Shown here: positions 25,949 to 35,311 of the stretch, piece by piece
How the letters are laid out: each line of letters opens with the position of its first letter
Position numbering within the stretch: the stretch's first letter is position 1
From: Spirosoma oryzicola
Lineage (GTDB): Bacteria; Bacteroidota; Bacteroidia; Cytophagales; Spirosomataceae
Assembly: GCF_021233055.1 (NCBI RefSeq)
Contig: NZ_CP089546.1
Coordinates: forward strand, 34,508-98,507
Direction: 5' to 3'
Length of the DNA: 64,000 nt
Program-made: the position numbers and the translations under genes
The notes under the pieces: model-generated
Databases searched by the model: none
Told to the model about the DNA's origin: nothing
Seen by the model: the letters and a program-made list of their open reading frames with translations, nothing else

Positions 25949-26773
25949 TTATATTTTTCCTATTTTCCCAAGCAATGCATCTTGTATCCCTCTAACCATA
26001 AGCCACATACGTTGTTTTTTATTGCCTTGAGCAAAAACTATTTTCAAAAACTCTTTGACCAATAGCTTCGCTATTTTATAGGTAAATATCGGGTATTTAT
26101 TGAAATAACTATGTGCCGTAATTATACCATTTCGGACCATGTAATACTGCCGCACAGGTTGACGTGATACAAAAGGCATTCCCCACTTATGTTTTCTTTC
26201 TCCTAAAACATGGCTATTGAGCGATATAGGCAGTTCGATAATAGTATATCCAGCACTAGATAAGTGTAAACAGTATTCATGGTCAACATGATCAACAAAC
26301 AAATCTTCCCTAAAACCGCCAATAACTTTGTGAGCCTTTAAGTTTATAATATTACCACATGTCATAGTGTAAAGGACAGGATTTGGCTTTTTAACCCGCA
26401 ACGTAGCTGGCGAATGAGCCACCGATACAATTCCAATCTGATTTGGATCTGAATATCCACTTATAAAGTGTTTCATCTCCAGAATCATATTGTCTGGTAC
26501 ACTACTATCGTCATCCATAGTCAAGAGGTAGTCATTTCCCTCCATTATTGCGTATTCAGCAGCACGGTTTAAGGCATTAGCGATTCCTTTGTTACCAAAG
26601 TTGTAAATATACTGTACGTTCGTTAGTTTATTAATTTGCTCGACTAACGTTTCATTTACACAATCAGAATTATCGACTACGAAAAGCTTACTAAGTTGAA
26701 CTAGATAAGTGTCAATATTTTCTACACAAGAAACGGGACTATTATATAGCACAACTACACCTGCAACTTTCAT
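25949..26773 (-). CDS. glycosyltransferase family 2 (rhamnosyltransferase-like)
   Basis: 274 residues. GT-A fold: VAGVVVLYNSPVSCVENI at the N terminus, LFVVDNSDC, YNFGNKGIANALNRAAE, and the metal-binding LLTMDDDSSVP near residue 85. The pattern fits the RfbN/WbbL-type rhamnosyltransferases of GT2. Likely role: polysaccharide assembly at the inner membrane, using the product of the RmlD-like enzyme downstream. Confidence 0.88.
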   Translation of the reverse strand: MKVAGVVVLYNSPVSCVENIDTYLVQLSKLFVVDNSDCVNETLVEQINKLTNVQYIYNFGNKGIANALNRAAEYAIMEGNDYLLTMDDDSSVPDNMILEMKHFISGYSDPNQIGIVSVAHSPATLRVKKPNPVLYTMTCGNIINLKAHKVIGGFREDLFVDHVDHEYCLHLSSAGYTIIELPISLNSHVLGERKHKWGMPFVSRQPVRQYYMVRNGIITAHSYFNKYPIFTYKIAKLLVKEFLKIVFAQGNKKQRMWLMVRGIQDALLGKIGKI

Positions 26774-26786
26774 AAGAAATCACGAC

Positions 26787-27497
26787 TTAATACGAAACCA
26801 TCATACGTTTTAATATATACCAAGAAAGCCAAAAACGATGTTTTAAACGTAGACTCCATTGATGAGACCCTTCACCGGTAGGCGTCATGTTAGCCCCATG
26901 TCGACGGTAGTAAATAAGAGGCTGATTATACAAATAAGGTTTACCTTTTAGTTCTACCATCAGCCCGATCCACCAATCGTGGTAATAAATGTGTTCGGGA
27001 AATGGTAAAACATAATTTAGCACGTTTCGCTTGAATGCCATACAGCATCCCATATATGAATTTTTCCAAAGATTTTTACAAAAGCCTAGCTGGCTTTTTC
27101 GAATGTTAAAGAAGGAATCATACATTGTCTTTCCTTTGTTATCAACAACTCTACAATCTGTTAGTACTAGATCGTAATCTACTAAGATTCCTAATACAGC
27201 ATCTATTTTATTCGGGTACCAGATATCGTCTTGATCCGACAAAATGATAAAATTTCCTTCCGCATATCGGAGCGAATTCTCAAAATTTTTCGCAGTCGAT
27301 TTGTAACGCCGGCTAGGCACTATGCGTATTCTTGAATCATTAAAACTTTCTATTATTGCAAGAGTTGTATCCGATGACCCATCGTCGGATACTATTAATT
27401 CATCATCCAAACTTAACTGGCTAAGAATTGACTTGACTTGCTCTTCTATAAATAGGGCTCCATTGTACGTAGCCATACATACACTTAATCGCTTCAT
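26787..27497 (-). CDS. glycosyltransferase family 2
   Basis: 236 residues from the ATG at 27497; an upstream alternative start would add 20 residues that do not belong to the fold. The protein starts directly with SVCMATYNGALFIEEQVKSI, followed by ELIVSDDGSSDTT and ILSDQDDIWYPNKID, the diagnostic GT2 motifs. The C-terminal half has YHDWWIGLMVELKG. It is the first gene of the three-gene polysaccharide run. Confidence 0.88.
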   Translation of the reverse strand: MKRLSVCMATYNGALFIEEQVKSILSQLSLDDELIVSDDGSSDTTLAIIESFNDSRIRIVPSRRYKSTAKNFENSLRYAEGNFIILSDQDDIWYPNKIDAVLGILVDYDLVLTDCRVVDNKGKTMYDSFFNIRKSQLGFCKNLWKNSYMGCCMAFKRNVLNYVLPFPEHIYYHDWWIGLMVELKGKPYLYNQPLIYYRRHGANMTPTGEGSHQWSLRLKHRFWLSWYILKRMMVSY

Positions 27498-27988
27498 TGA
27501 AAAGTTATCTAACTGTTCTGTTACGCCCAAAGTTAACTTTTTTACTGAACGTGTCACTAATGCTTAACCAGGTCAGTAAGGTTGCACGATTACCTCTATT
27601 CTAGGACACTGGTAATCCAACCACATTTAGTAGACAGCCGCCTGGTGCCCAGTTGTGTAATTCAGAGGTATCAGGTTAGCATTCGTGATGAATTGGCCCA
27701 ACTTGGAGTACAGAGTTTACCATATTAGATAAGCACTTACAGGAGAGAAACGAGTCAAAATAAACTACTCTTGACCAGATGCTACTTAACTCATTACGCA
27801 GTAAGGAGATAACCGTTAGTATCCTGTGTACCGCCAAGGTAGATTTGATAGGTGTTAGCGGCTACCTTGTATATTACTCCTCATTTAACCTGAAGGGGAA
27901 CGTAACCGAGAGACACCTACCCGGTGGTACTGGCTATAGTAATGTCTGGGTTGTTCAGAACAACGAAATTAGGTGATTTTTTCAGCAC

Positions 27989-28038
27989 AGGTAATAAAAA
28001 AGCTAACGCGTGTTTATGCGTTAGCTTTTTTATTACCT
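27989..28038. terminator. 21-bp perfect inverted repeat with T/A tracts, bidirectional terminator-like
   Basis: Arms 27989-28009 and 28018-28038 are exact reverse complements around an 8-base loop (GTGTTTAT). The GC-rich inner part GCTAACGC / GCGTTAGC is followed by TTTTTTATTA on either strand, the usual terminator shape. No gene ends close by on the plus strand. Confidence 0.7.
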
Positions 28039-28177
28039 ATGCTGTCAATATAATTTTGTCGATAACAGGTTCTTTGTTAGCGACTGGGTTTCGGAACGGG
28101 ATCAAAAAAAGACATCGCCAATAAATCCAACAATTACATCGGAAGAACCCATGCAATCGGCGATTTTAGGATGAGAC

Positions 28178-28232
28178 ACACACAAAGATGGGCGATGTGA
28201 ACTTCGTGTTCACATCGCCCATCTTTGTGTGT
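28178..28232. terminator. 25-bp perfect inverted repeat downstream of the NHLP-locus Cys-rich gene
   Basis: Arms 28178-28202 and 28208-28232 are exact reverse complements around TTCGT. It lies 20 bp past the stop of the minus-strand gene ending at 28253, so it probably terminates the 38.7-28.3 kb operon, although it lacks a long T tract. Confidence 0.65.
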
Positions 28233-28252
28233 AATCCGTTACCTGATTTGGT

Positions 28253-28648
28253 TTACATCGACGTGACTTCCCGTGTACGCAGATTTCGGACGATCTCGTC
28301 ACAGTTGGCGCAGGCAGTAGCCCCCTGCTGATGGAACCACCGGCAACGGTCGCGAATGGCGCAGGTCACCAGTGTAGCTTCAGCTTTGCGGTTCATCGCG
28401 TCCACGATTTTGCCGACCAATCCGCAGCTGGTACTCTCTTTCGTCCAGTGACTACAACCGTTTTTAGCGCAGTTGCTCGCAAACCGGAACCGTTCTTCGG
28501 GCGCTCGCCCCTGCCGCGCTACGTCGACAAAGGTCTGGTCGATGACAATAGATTCATCAAGGTATTCAATCCGGCCCGACCCGTTCTGCACGCCAAATAA
28601 TTCGGCACCGGGTTTAGCCACCGTACTGGGACAGAGCAGAGAAGCCAT
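28253..28648 (-). CDS. eight-cysteine hypothetical protein of the NHLP RiPP locus
   Basis: 131 residues, no signal peptide. Eight Cys: Cys6, then Cys60-x4-Cys65-x9-Cys75 and Cys96-x5-Cys102-x10-Cys113-x2-Cys116, with conserved-looking RFRFASNCAKNGCSHWT and CAIRDRCRWFHQQG segments. This reads like a metal-binding (zinc or Fe-S) protein. I recall no named family with certainty, so no function is given. It is the last gene of the NHLP export run, directly after the GG-leader peptide gene, which points to a role in that peptide's maturation or handling. Confidence 0.78.
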   Translation of the reverse strand: MASLLCPSTVAKPGAELFGVQNGSGRIEYLDESIVIDQTFVDVARQGRAPEERFRFASNCAKNGCSHWTKESTSCGLVGKIVDAMNRKAEATLVTCAIRDRCRWFHQQGATACANCDEIVRNLRTREVTSM

Positions 28649-28688
28649 CGTTGCAGGACAGTTATAAGTTTGTTACCAGATGATTGAT

Positions 28689-28919
28689 CTATTCACTCAA
28701 GGAACTGAAATCGGTGGGATTATTTATAAAGCCGATGGGACCTGTAATAATAGGAGATATATTAGGTTTATCCCCTCCAACTCCCCCACTGACGGCGTCC
28801 AATGCGTCGTCGGTTAACTGCCCATCTTCATCGATTTGAGCCAGCGATTTCATCAGTTCCTCCTGATTTTCGGCTTCGTTACGCAGCGCGTCGATCTTGT
28901 TGTTAATTGGTTTTTCCAC
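28689..28919 (-). CDS. GG-leader peptide, putative RiPP precursor
   Basis: 76 residues from a GTG start at 28919 (no in-frame ATG upstream before a stop). The leader is helical and acidic and ends DGQLTDDALDAVSGG, the classic double-Gly pattern recognised by C39 peptidases. The core of about 30 residues is Gly/Pro/Ile-rich (GDKPNISPIITGPIGF region) and has no Cys. It sits between the HExxH gene and the Cys-rich gene, and next to the NHLP exporter genes. It is the probable cargo of this locus. The type of modification cannot be predicted. Confidence 0.75.
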   Translation of the reverse strand: MEKPINNKIDALRNEAENQEELMKSLAQIDEDGQLTDDALDAVSGGVGGDKPNISPIITGPIGFINNPTDFSSLSE

Positions 28920-29019
28920 GATTGCTAATAGTTATTGGGTATATGTTTAATTACGAATCAAAAGTCGGTCGTTAACCGCCCGGAAGCTATAACAACAGGT
29001 TGTACTCTAGTCAATCTGG

Positions 29020-30174
29020 TTATACCGCAACGGCATCATTTAGCGGAAGGGCCGTCATCCGGTCGGTATAGTTCTGAAAAAGTCGTTCCGAACCGTTCGC
29101 CGAAGCCAGCACGGCCATATCCGTTAAACACAGTGCATCCATTCGACACGCCTGATCGTTGACTGAAAACATTTTTCCTACCCTGGCGTCAAATTGGGCA
29201 ATGGAGTTGACGGCTCGTTTGATCAGGCCAGTGAGCTGGTGAAAACCCGCTGTCGATAATCGGGAATTGCTCACGTAGTTCTCTAACCGGGCTCCTGTTC
29301 GGTAAGCTGGGTAGTCTTCCAGACCGAAAAACGCCAGCATCCACTCCTCCTTGAAATGGCCCAGCGCTTTGCAGATGCCCATGTAATCAGCCACGAGTTC
29401 GTCGTGCAGATTGTTGGATGCCGAGCCAAACCGGTTGAGGGTGTAGAGATGCGTGCATTCATGCTCAAGCCGTATCGACATCGAATAAGCTACCCATTCC
29501 TTCGAATCTAACCCCAGCTGTTTCGCCGATACGTTGCTGTAGGGTTTGTTACTCAGGATAACCAATTTATCCTTGTACAAGCTGGGGTTCGGCAGCACAC
29601 AGCGCGCAAACTGTTCATTCCAGCTTTGCAATGAATTGTTTACTATCCATTGAGCTTTTAACTCGCGAATCCGCTCCCAATTGTTGATGCCATTGGCCAG
29701 CAGCGCACCCATCGACGGCGGAATCGCCACCGGGTTGTTTTTGTGTAGGAGGCATTGAACGAGCTTTATAAAATCGTCATCGTCGGGCACAACCAGAACA
29801 GGAATCAGACCAGCGAGGCTCTCGTGGAGCGTAAGTTGTAGTGATTCGGGCTGGTTGAGAACAAGCGAATGCCTAACGTCTACACCCGCCGGTTTGCCTT
29901 TCAGCACGGCATCGACGTATGCCTGCGTTTTGTTGATGCCGTCCTCAATGGGGAAATGTAGCTGCGGATAGCACGTTTGCAGGAACGCAAAAGCTTTTTC
30001 TCCGGCCCATTCTCTCCCGCGACTTTCCCAGAAATCAAGGTAGGGTTCGTCGCCGGAGACGATCCGTGAGCCGTTTTCAGGCGAACAAAACTTGTTGGTA
30101 AAATAGTCGCGCAGTTCCTCTGGTACCCCAATCCCATTGCTCTGTACGGCCCATGTTGATGCAGTTGCTCCCAT
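29020..30174 (-). CDS. HExxH zincin-like protein of the NHLP RiPP locus (DUF7005-like)
   Basis: 384 residues, no signal peptide. A zinc-protease motif H-E-C-T-H is at 238-242, and Glu259 in HDELVADYMG is placed as the third, gluzincin-type ligand. The rest is mixed alpha/beta without a family I can name firmly; it resembles a domain-of-unknown-function group seen beside RiPP genes. It abuts the second NHLP ABC gene (4-bp gap) and precedes the GG-leader peptide. It could trim the leader or core, or confer immunity. Whether it is proteolytically active is not known. Confidence 0.75.
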   Translation of the reverse strand: MGATASTWAVQSNGIGVPEELRDYFTNKFCSPENGSRIVSGDEPYLDFWESRGREWAGEKAFAFLQTCYPQLHFPIEDGINKTQAYVDAVLKGKPAGVDVRHSLVLNQPESLQLTLHESLAGLIPVLVVPDDDDFIKLVQCLLHKNNPVAIPPSMGALLANGINNWERIRELKAQWIVNNSLQSWNEQFARCVLPNPSLYKDKLVILSNKPYSNVSAKQLGLDSKEWVAYSMSIRLEHECTHLYTLNRFGSASNNLHDELVADYMGICKALGHFKEEWMLAFFGLEDYPAYRTGARLENYVSNSRLSTAGFHQLTGLIKRAVNSIAQFDARVGKMFSVNDQACRMDALCLTDMAVLASANGSERLFQNYTDRMTALPLNDAVAV

Positions 30175-30177
30175 AAC

Positions 30178-33093
30178 TTAGGCGATTTGGCGTTTGGCGA
30201 GTTGAGCAAATAGGTTGTCGTTTTCCATCAATTCGTCGTACGTACCCGACTCGACAATGGTCCCCTTGTCCAGGACGTAAATACGATCAGCATTTTTGAT
30301 CGTACTAAGCCGGTGGGCAATGATAATTCGGGTTGCCTGGAGTTTATCCAGACTTTGCGACACGGTATTTTGCGTTCGGTTGTCCAAAGCACTCGTGGCT
30401 TCGTCCATAAAGAGCAGTCGGGGTTTGTGAGCGATAGCCCGCGCAATCATAAGTCGTTGCCGCTGACCACCCGAGAATGTACCGGCTCCTTCGCTGACCA
30501 CTGTATGCATTTCCATTGGCATGTGCTTGATGTCTTCTTGCATTCCCGCCATGCGGGCTGCTTCCCAGGCATCGTCCAGGGTCAGCTCCGAATTGCCAAT
30601 AATGTTCTGGAAGATGCTGCCCGACATCAGCGCCCCGTTTTGTAGCACAACCCCAATCTGACGACGCACCAGTTCCTTATTCATCAGCTCGTACGAGTTG
30701 CCGTCATAATAGATTGACCCGGCCTCGGCCTGTTCGAAGCCCAGCAGCAGCCGCATAATAGTTGACTTGCCCGAACCCGAAGCGCCCACAAACGCAACCA
30801 TTTCGCCCGGCTTAATTTTAAACGTGATGTTGTTCAGCACCAGGGGCTGGTCTTGCTTGTAGCGGAACGAAACCGAGTTCATCTCGATCTCACCCGCCAA
30901 CTCACCGGGGTCGACACTCTGCTCAACGGATTCCGTTTCTGCCTCCAAAATAGGCTTTACTCGTTCGTACAGCGTAACTACGTTCAGCGACGTGATTAGC
31001 GCCATGCTAAGCCGCAGGCTGTCATTCAAAAACTGGTTGAACGACGTAATAAAGGCCATGAACACCCCTACCGAGAGCATCGCTGTTGCCGAATCGGCAT
31101 TTGAGACGGTGTAATAAAGGAATGAGAAAAAGAAAATATTGGTCAGCAGCGGGTAAGACGCGTTGAAGACTTCCACAAAATTCTGGTAGGTACCCGAATT
31201 GAAACCAAGCTTCTTGAGGGTCGAAAATTTATCAGCCCACAGCGCAAAAACGCGTCGTTCGCCACCGGTTATTCTGATTTTGGTTATCCCCGACAGAAAC
31301 TCGAAGAGAAAACCCTGAATTTCGCCCTGATAGGTTGATATCTGTCGGTCATATTTCAGCTTGAGCCAGCCAATACCCACCATAAATGCCCCCGCCAGTA
31401 AGCCCAGTCCAACACCCACCCAGGCCAGCTTCGTGTCGTAATAGAACAGCAGGATGAGGTTAACCGACGAAAAGGCTCCGCTCAAAACGGCGGTCATCAG
31501 GGTGCTGGAAACAATCTGACGGATGGTATTGATACTCAACACTCGGTTAGTCAGGTCGCCAGCGGTATATTTTTTATAGAACGTCACCGGCAACCGAAGC
31601 ATGTGATCCATCATCCCGGCTTGTAAGTTGATGCTCGACTTCGATTCGACCCGCAGCTGAAGTGCCCCCTCGACTAATTGTAAACCCGCTTTTACGAAAG
31701 CGATCATAATCAGGATCAGGAAGACTTCCAGATGCAGCGATCGGTCTGCCGTCGGCACCACTTCGTCGTACATAATACCTGATAGTATCGGCACCAGCAG
31801 CCCAATCAAACTACCCGCCAGGGCCGACAGCATCAACCATTTTGCGTCTCTTTCGACGCCTTTGATGGCAAACGAGAGTACCTTTTTTACGGAACTCATT
31901 TTGCCGTCGAACCCCGAAAAAAACATGTAGCTAATGGGTTCTAAAGACTGCGCAATCTCGTGATTGATTACCGCTTCCTGTCCCGTTATCAAGTTTTTGA
32001 TCAGGTAACTGGTGGGTGTTTTTTGCAGGAGTGCAACGGGGGTTTTGTCTTTTTTGGTAAAAGCCAGCAACGGCCCGCACTCTTCCTTCCACCAGGTATC
32101 CCTGAGAATGATTTTACGAATGCGCAGCTTCGAGCTTTTGGCGATCAGGTGGAGTTGGTTCGTGACGTTGTTCTGATGTGACTCAACGTATTTTGGCTCT
32201 TCCAGCGTAAAGCCAATCTGATTGCCGATAAGCTGACACGTCTGAAAAAGAAGATTCTGTTGGGTTCGCTTTCCCGTAACCTCCGGTCCCTGCCCGCTGC
32301 CGTTCCCCGCTACAACCGACTTTATTTTGCCGAGGGTCGTTTCGAGAGCTAGTTGGTCCGTAACGCGCTTTTCGGACAAATACGTAATTTCTTCCAGTTG
32401 CTGCGCGTCTATAATCTGGTTGATTTGCGCGTAGAAATGGGCTTCCAGCTTGCGCAGGGCCAGCAGAAAATAAACTTCTTCCTGTAAGAGCATCTCACGG
32501 GTGCTCAATACGCGCACAGTCGTATTATCCGTCAGCGATTTCAGCCACAGTTTGTTGGAGACTGGTGCCAGAAAATCAGGATACTGCGCGTGACTCACTT
32601 CTGTACTTTGCGCGAACAAACTAACCTCGCCCCGAAGCAATTGAATCCAGCTAATACCCATCGACGGGAATGCGATGGTATTGGCGTCCAAGGATACTTC
32701 CTGATACTCGTCGAGTGGTTTATAGACCCTGGGCGCGTTGGCCGCGCTGATGGCGGAGGATGTCTTTACGATCCATTTATCAATCATGTTCTTCAAAAAG
32801 AAATGATCGACGTTCAGCAGATCGACTTTATCAATTGCCAGCAACGTAGCCTCGCCGGAAAAAGCAATGAGTCGGGTAGTGTCGGCAACTGCCGGGGCCA
32901 ACAGGCTAAACAATACCTCCCCCTTTTTGGCCGTATACAGAAATTTTAGTCGATTCGTATAATTTCCTTGGTCATCAATTCGGGTATAGAAAACGTTTAC
33001 CTCTCCGGAGAGCACCATCCAGAACCGGTCCGTGCTGTCCAGAACCAATGGGTTTTCGGCACAGATAGCTAGTTTTTCTTTTATAGCTGACAT
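30178..33093 (-). CDS. NHLP bacteriocin export ABC transporter permease/ATPase subunit
   Basis: 971 residues. The N-terminal 330 residues contain two beta-roll units (FWMVLSGEVNVFYT and SWIQLLRGEVSLFAQ) of cupin/cyclic-nucleotide-binding shape. A six-helix permease follows (about 415-690) and an ATPase with Walker A GASGSGKST, signature FSGGQRQR, Walker B LLFMDEATSALD and IAHR. There is no C39 domain. The layout is that of the peptidase-less partner of NHLP export systems (TIGR03797 type). It probably forms a heterodimer with the next protein. Confidence 0.93.
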   Translation of the reverse strand: MSAIKEKLAICAENPLVLDSTDRFWMVLSGEVNVFYTRIDDQGNYTNRLKFLYTAKKGEVLFSLLAPAVADTTRLIAFSGEATLLAIDKVDLLNVDHFFLKNMIDKWIVKTSSAISAANAPRVYKPLDEYQEVSLDANTIAFPSMGISWIQLLRGEVSLFAQSTEVSHAQYPDFLAPVSNKLWLKSLTDNTTVRVLSTREMLLQEEVYFLLALRKLEAHFYAQINQIIDAQQLEEITYLSEKRVTDQLALETTLGKIKSVVAGNGSGQGPEVTGKRTQQNLLFQTCQLIGNQIGFTLEEPKYVESHQNNVTNQLHLIAKSSKLRIRKIILRDTWWKEECGPLLAFTKKDKTPVALLQKTPTSYLIKNLITGQEAVINHEIAQSLEPISYMFFSGFDGKMSSVKKVLSFAIKGVERDAKWLMLSALAGSLIGLLVPILSGIMYDEVVPTADRSLHLEVFLILIMIAFVKAGLQLVEGALQLRVESKSSINLQAGMMDHMLRLPVTFYKKYTAGDLTNRVLSINTIRQIVSSTLMTAVLSGAFSSVNLILLFYYDTKLAWVGVGLGLLAGAFMVGIGWLKLKYDRQISTYQGEIQGFLFEFLSGITKIRITGGERRVFALWADKFSTLKKLGFNSGTYQNFVEVFNASYPLLTNIFFFSFLYYTVSNADSATAMLSVGVFMAFITSFNQFLNDSLRLSMALITSLNVVTLYERVKPILEAETESVEQSVDPGELAGEIEMNSVSFRYKQDQPLVLNNITFKIKPGEMVAFVGASGSGKSTIMRLLLGFEQAEAGSIYYDGNSYELMNKELVRRQIGVVLQNGALMSGSIFQNIIGNSELTLDDAWEAARMAGMQEDIKHMPMEMHTVVSEGAGTFSGGQRQRLMIARAIAHKPRLLFMDEATSALDNRTQNTVSQSLDKLQATRIIIAHRLSTIKNADRIYVLDKGTIVESGTYDELMENDNLFAQLAKRQIA

Positions 33094-33107
33094 AGACGTA
33101 GTATCGT

Positions 33108-35297
33108 TTATTTCGTTTCGATCAGGTGGGCGTACACTCCATTTTTCTTTACCAGCTCCTGATGGGTGCCCCGCTCTACGACTTTGCCATATTCCATCAC
33201 AATAATTTCATCGCAGTCGATAATGGTGCTGAGCCGGTGCGCGACAATCAGGCACGTACAGCCCCGCTTCTTGATATTATCCATGACAATCTTTTCGGCC
33301 GTGGGGTCCAGCGCGCTGGTGGCTTCGTCCATAATCAGGATAGAAGGGTTGGTAGCCAGCGCCCGCGCGATCTCCAGCCGTTGCCGCTGCCCGCCACTAA
33401 AGTTGGACCCGCCTTCTGAGACGGCACTGTCGTAGCCATCTTTCCGGACGGATATGATGTCGTGAATGGCGGCATCGCGGGCCGACTGAATGATGTGTTT
33501 GTCGGAAATGGTTGAATCCCAGAAGCTGATGTTTTCTTTCACCGTACCCTTGAAGACCAACACTTCCTGATCGATGACGGCCAGCGAGTTCGTGACGACA
33601 TGCCGCGGAATGACGCTTTTCGATTTACCATCGAAGAGTACTTCACCGCCCCAGATCGGATACAAGCCGGACGCTATTTTGGCCACGGTCGATTTGCCGC
33701 TACCCGAGCCGCCAACCAGCGCCACCCGGCTCCCCGGCTTTAGCTTCAGGCTGAAATTTTCGATGAGCGGGGGCATGGTTGTGTTATACCCAAACGTTAC
33801 GTTTTTCAATTCGAAATAGCCGGTCAGTTTCGTACAGATGCCGTCTGACTGCGCAGCAGCAACAGCCCCCGGCCTGAATTGCTCATCCAGTTCGTAGTTC
33901 AGCACGTCGTCGATACGGCCCATATCGCTTTCGGTTTCGTGCAGCATCGTTCCGACAGCAATTAATTGGTTGACTGGCCCGATGAAGTTGCCCATCAGGT
34001 AGGTGAAGGATACCAGCGCACCGAGTGTCATTTCGCCATCCATGATCCGTAATGCCCCCAGACCCAGAATCAGCGTTGTGGTCAGCGACATAATCAGCGG
34101 GGGCAACACGTTGAGCCGGATGGTGAGCCAGCCTAGTTGCTGCTGCGAATTCATTACCTTGGCCAGGTAGCCAATCCAGTTCGTGAAGAAGTCGTTTTCA
34201 CGACCCGATGCTTTCAGGGTTTCGATCATGCTGATGCCCGAAGTGGTGGTTCCGAGCAGCTTTCCTGTTTCGTTGCTCAACAGACGGCTTCCGTCTTTCC
34301 GGGCTCTGGACACGTACCGGAGTGCCAACACATTCAGCCCCGCCATGCCGATACCGATAAGTGTTAAGGGTACGTCATACGAAAACATCAGAAAGGCGTA
34401 GAACAGCACGATAATGACGTTCAGGACCGCATTGGCCAGATCGCCACTGAGTAAACGGGCCACTTTATCGTTGAGCGAAACCCGGTTGCCAATCTCTCCA
34501 CTGTATCGTTGCGTGAAAAACGAAATGGGCAAATGAAAGACGTGCCATAGGAATTTGCTGGACGTGGTCAGGGCGAGTTTGGTTTCCAGTTTCAGCAGGT
34601 AATATTGCTGGAGGTACACCAGAACCGCGTTGACCGTCAGCACCCCACCCATAATTAGCAACAGGGGCATCACAAAGTCGGCATGGCCGTTGACCAGGTA
34701 TTTGTCGATAAATACCTGGATGAACGATGGAATCACCAGGCCCGGAATGACCAGGAAGAGGCTCGCCAGAAAAATATACGTGATACTCAGCTTTGAATTA
34801 GAGACTCGGGTAGCCAATGACGCAGCCAGGCCCCGTTTTTCATTCCCTTTTTCGAAGCGTTCATTCTGTTTAAACGTCAGCACCACACCCGTGTAGGCTT
34901 CGTTGAACTCTTCATAGGTAACTGCGTACCGTCCCTGAGCAGGATCGCTCAGGTAGACTTTATCTTTTGAGAAGCCCTCTAAAACCAGAAAGTGGTTGAA
35001 ATTCCAGAAGATAATGGCTGGCGTTTCAATTTGCATCAGTTTCTCAACCGACTTGGCGTAGCCTTTAGCGTCCAGGCCAAATTCACGGGCCGCTTTAATG
35101 ATGTTGGTCGCCTTTAAGCCGTCTCGGGAGACACCACAGGCAATTCGCAGCTTTTCGAGGGGTACAAATTTGCCGAAATGGCCCAGGATGATGCTTAAAG
35201 CGGCTGCTCCACATTCTACACTTTCCATCTGTAGAACGGTGGGCACCTTAACAGGCCGCGCCTGTTTCCCAATAGGAAAAGTTGTATGGGTTGCCAT
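33108..35297 (-). CDS. NHLP export ABC transporter peptidase/permease/ATPase subunit
   Basis: 729 residues. The C39 peptidase at 1-140 has Cys29 (VECGAAA), His102 (FNHF) and Asp118 (SDPAQG). A permease (about 165-445) and an ATPase with GGSGSGKST, FSGGQRQR, LIMDEATSALD and VAHR follow. It should cleave the GG leader of the NHLP precursors during export (family TIGR03796 type). All catalytic residues are visible. It is 14 bp from the peptidase-less partner and next to the HlyD-like adaptor. Confidence 0.95.
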   Translation of the reverse strand: MATHTTFPIGKQARPVKVPTVLQMESVECGAAALSIILGHFGKFVPLEKLRIACGVSRDGLKATNIIKAAREFGLDAKGYAKSVEKLMQIETPAIIFWNFNHFLVLEGFSKDKVYLSDPAQGRYAVTYEEFNEAYTGVVLTFKQNERFEKGNEKRGLAASLATRVSNSKLSITYIFLASLFLVIPGLVIPSFIQVFIDKYLVNGHADFVMPLLLIMGGVLTVNAVLVYLQQYYLLKLETKLALTTSSKFLWHVFHLPISFFTQRYSGEIGNRVSLNDKVARLLSGDLANAVLNVIIVLFYAFLMFSYDVPLTLIGIGMAGLNVLALRYVSRARKDGSRLLSNETGKLLGTTTSGISMIETLKASGRENDFFTNWIGYLAKVMNSQQQLGWLTIRLNVLPPLIMSLTTTLILGLGALRIMDGEMTLGALVSFTYLMGNFIGPVNQLIAVGTMLHETESDMGRIDDVLNYELDEQFRPGAVAAAQSDGICTKLTGYFELKNVTFGYNTTMPPLIENFSLKLKPGSRVALVGGSGSGKSTVAKIASGLYPIWGGEVLFDGKSKSVIPRHVVTNSLAVIDQEVLVFKGTVKENISFWDSTISDKHIIQSARDAAIHDIISVRKDGYDSAVSEGGSNFSGGQRQRLEIARALATNPSILIMDEATSALDPTAEKIVMDNIKKRGCTCLIVAHRLSTIIDCDEIIVMEYGKVVERGTHQELVKKNGVYAHLIETK

Positions 35298-35311
35298 CTC
35301 GAAAACCAGTA

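Larger units (their letters stand above)
27558..28252. other. intergenic stretch with two long perfect hairpins
   Basis: Almost 700 bp without a supportable gene. Open frames on the plus strand (27779-27976, 27924-28124) have no family features. The notable content is the pair of inverted repeats at 27989-28038 and 28178-28232. Confidence 0.55.

Noticed and set aside
27779..28124. Overlapping small plus-strand open frames in front of the NHLP locus
   Set aside because: They run through the long hairpin and show no protein features.
27989..28232. Possible CRISPR array
   Set aside because: There are two different inverted repeats, not a set of identical direct repeats with spacers.
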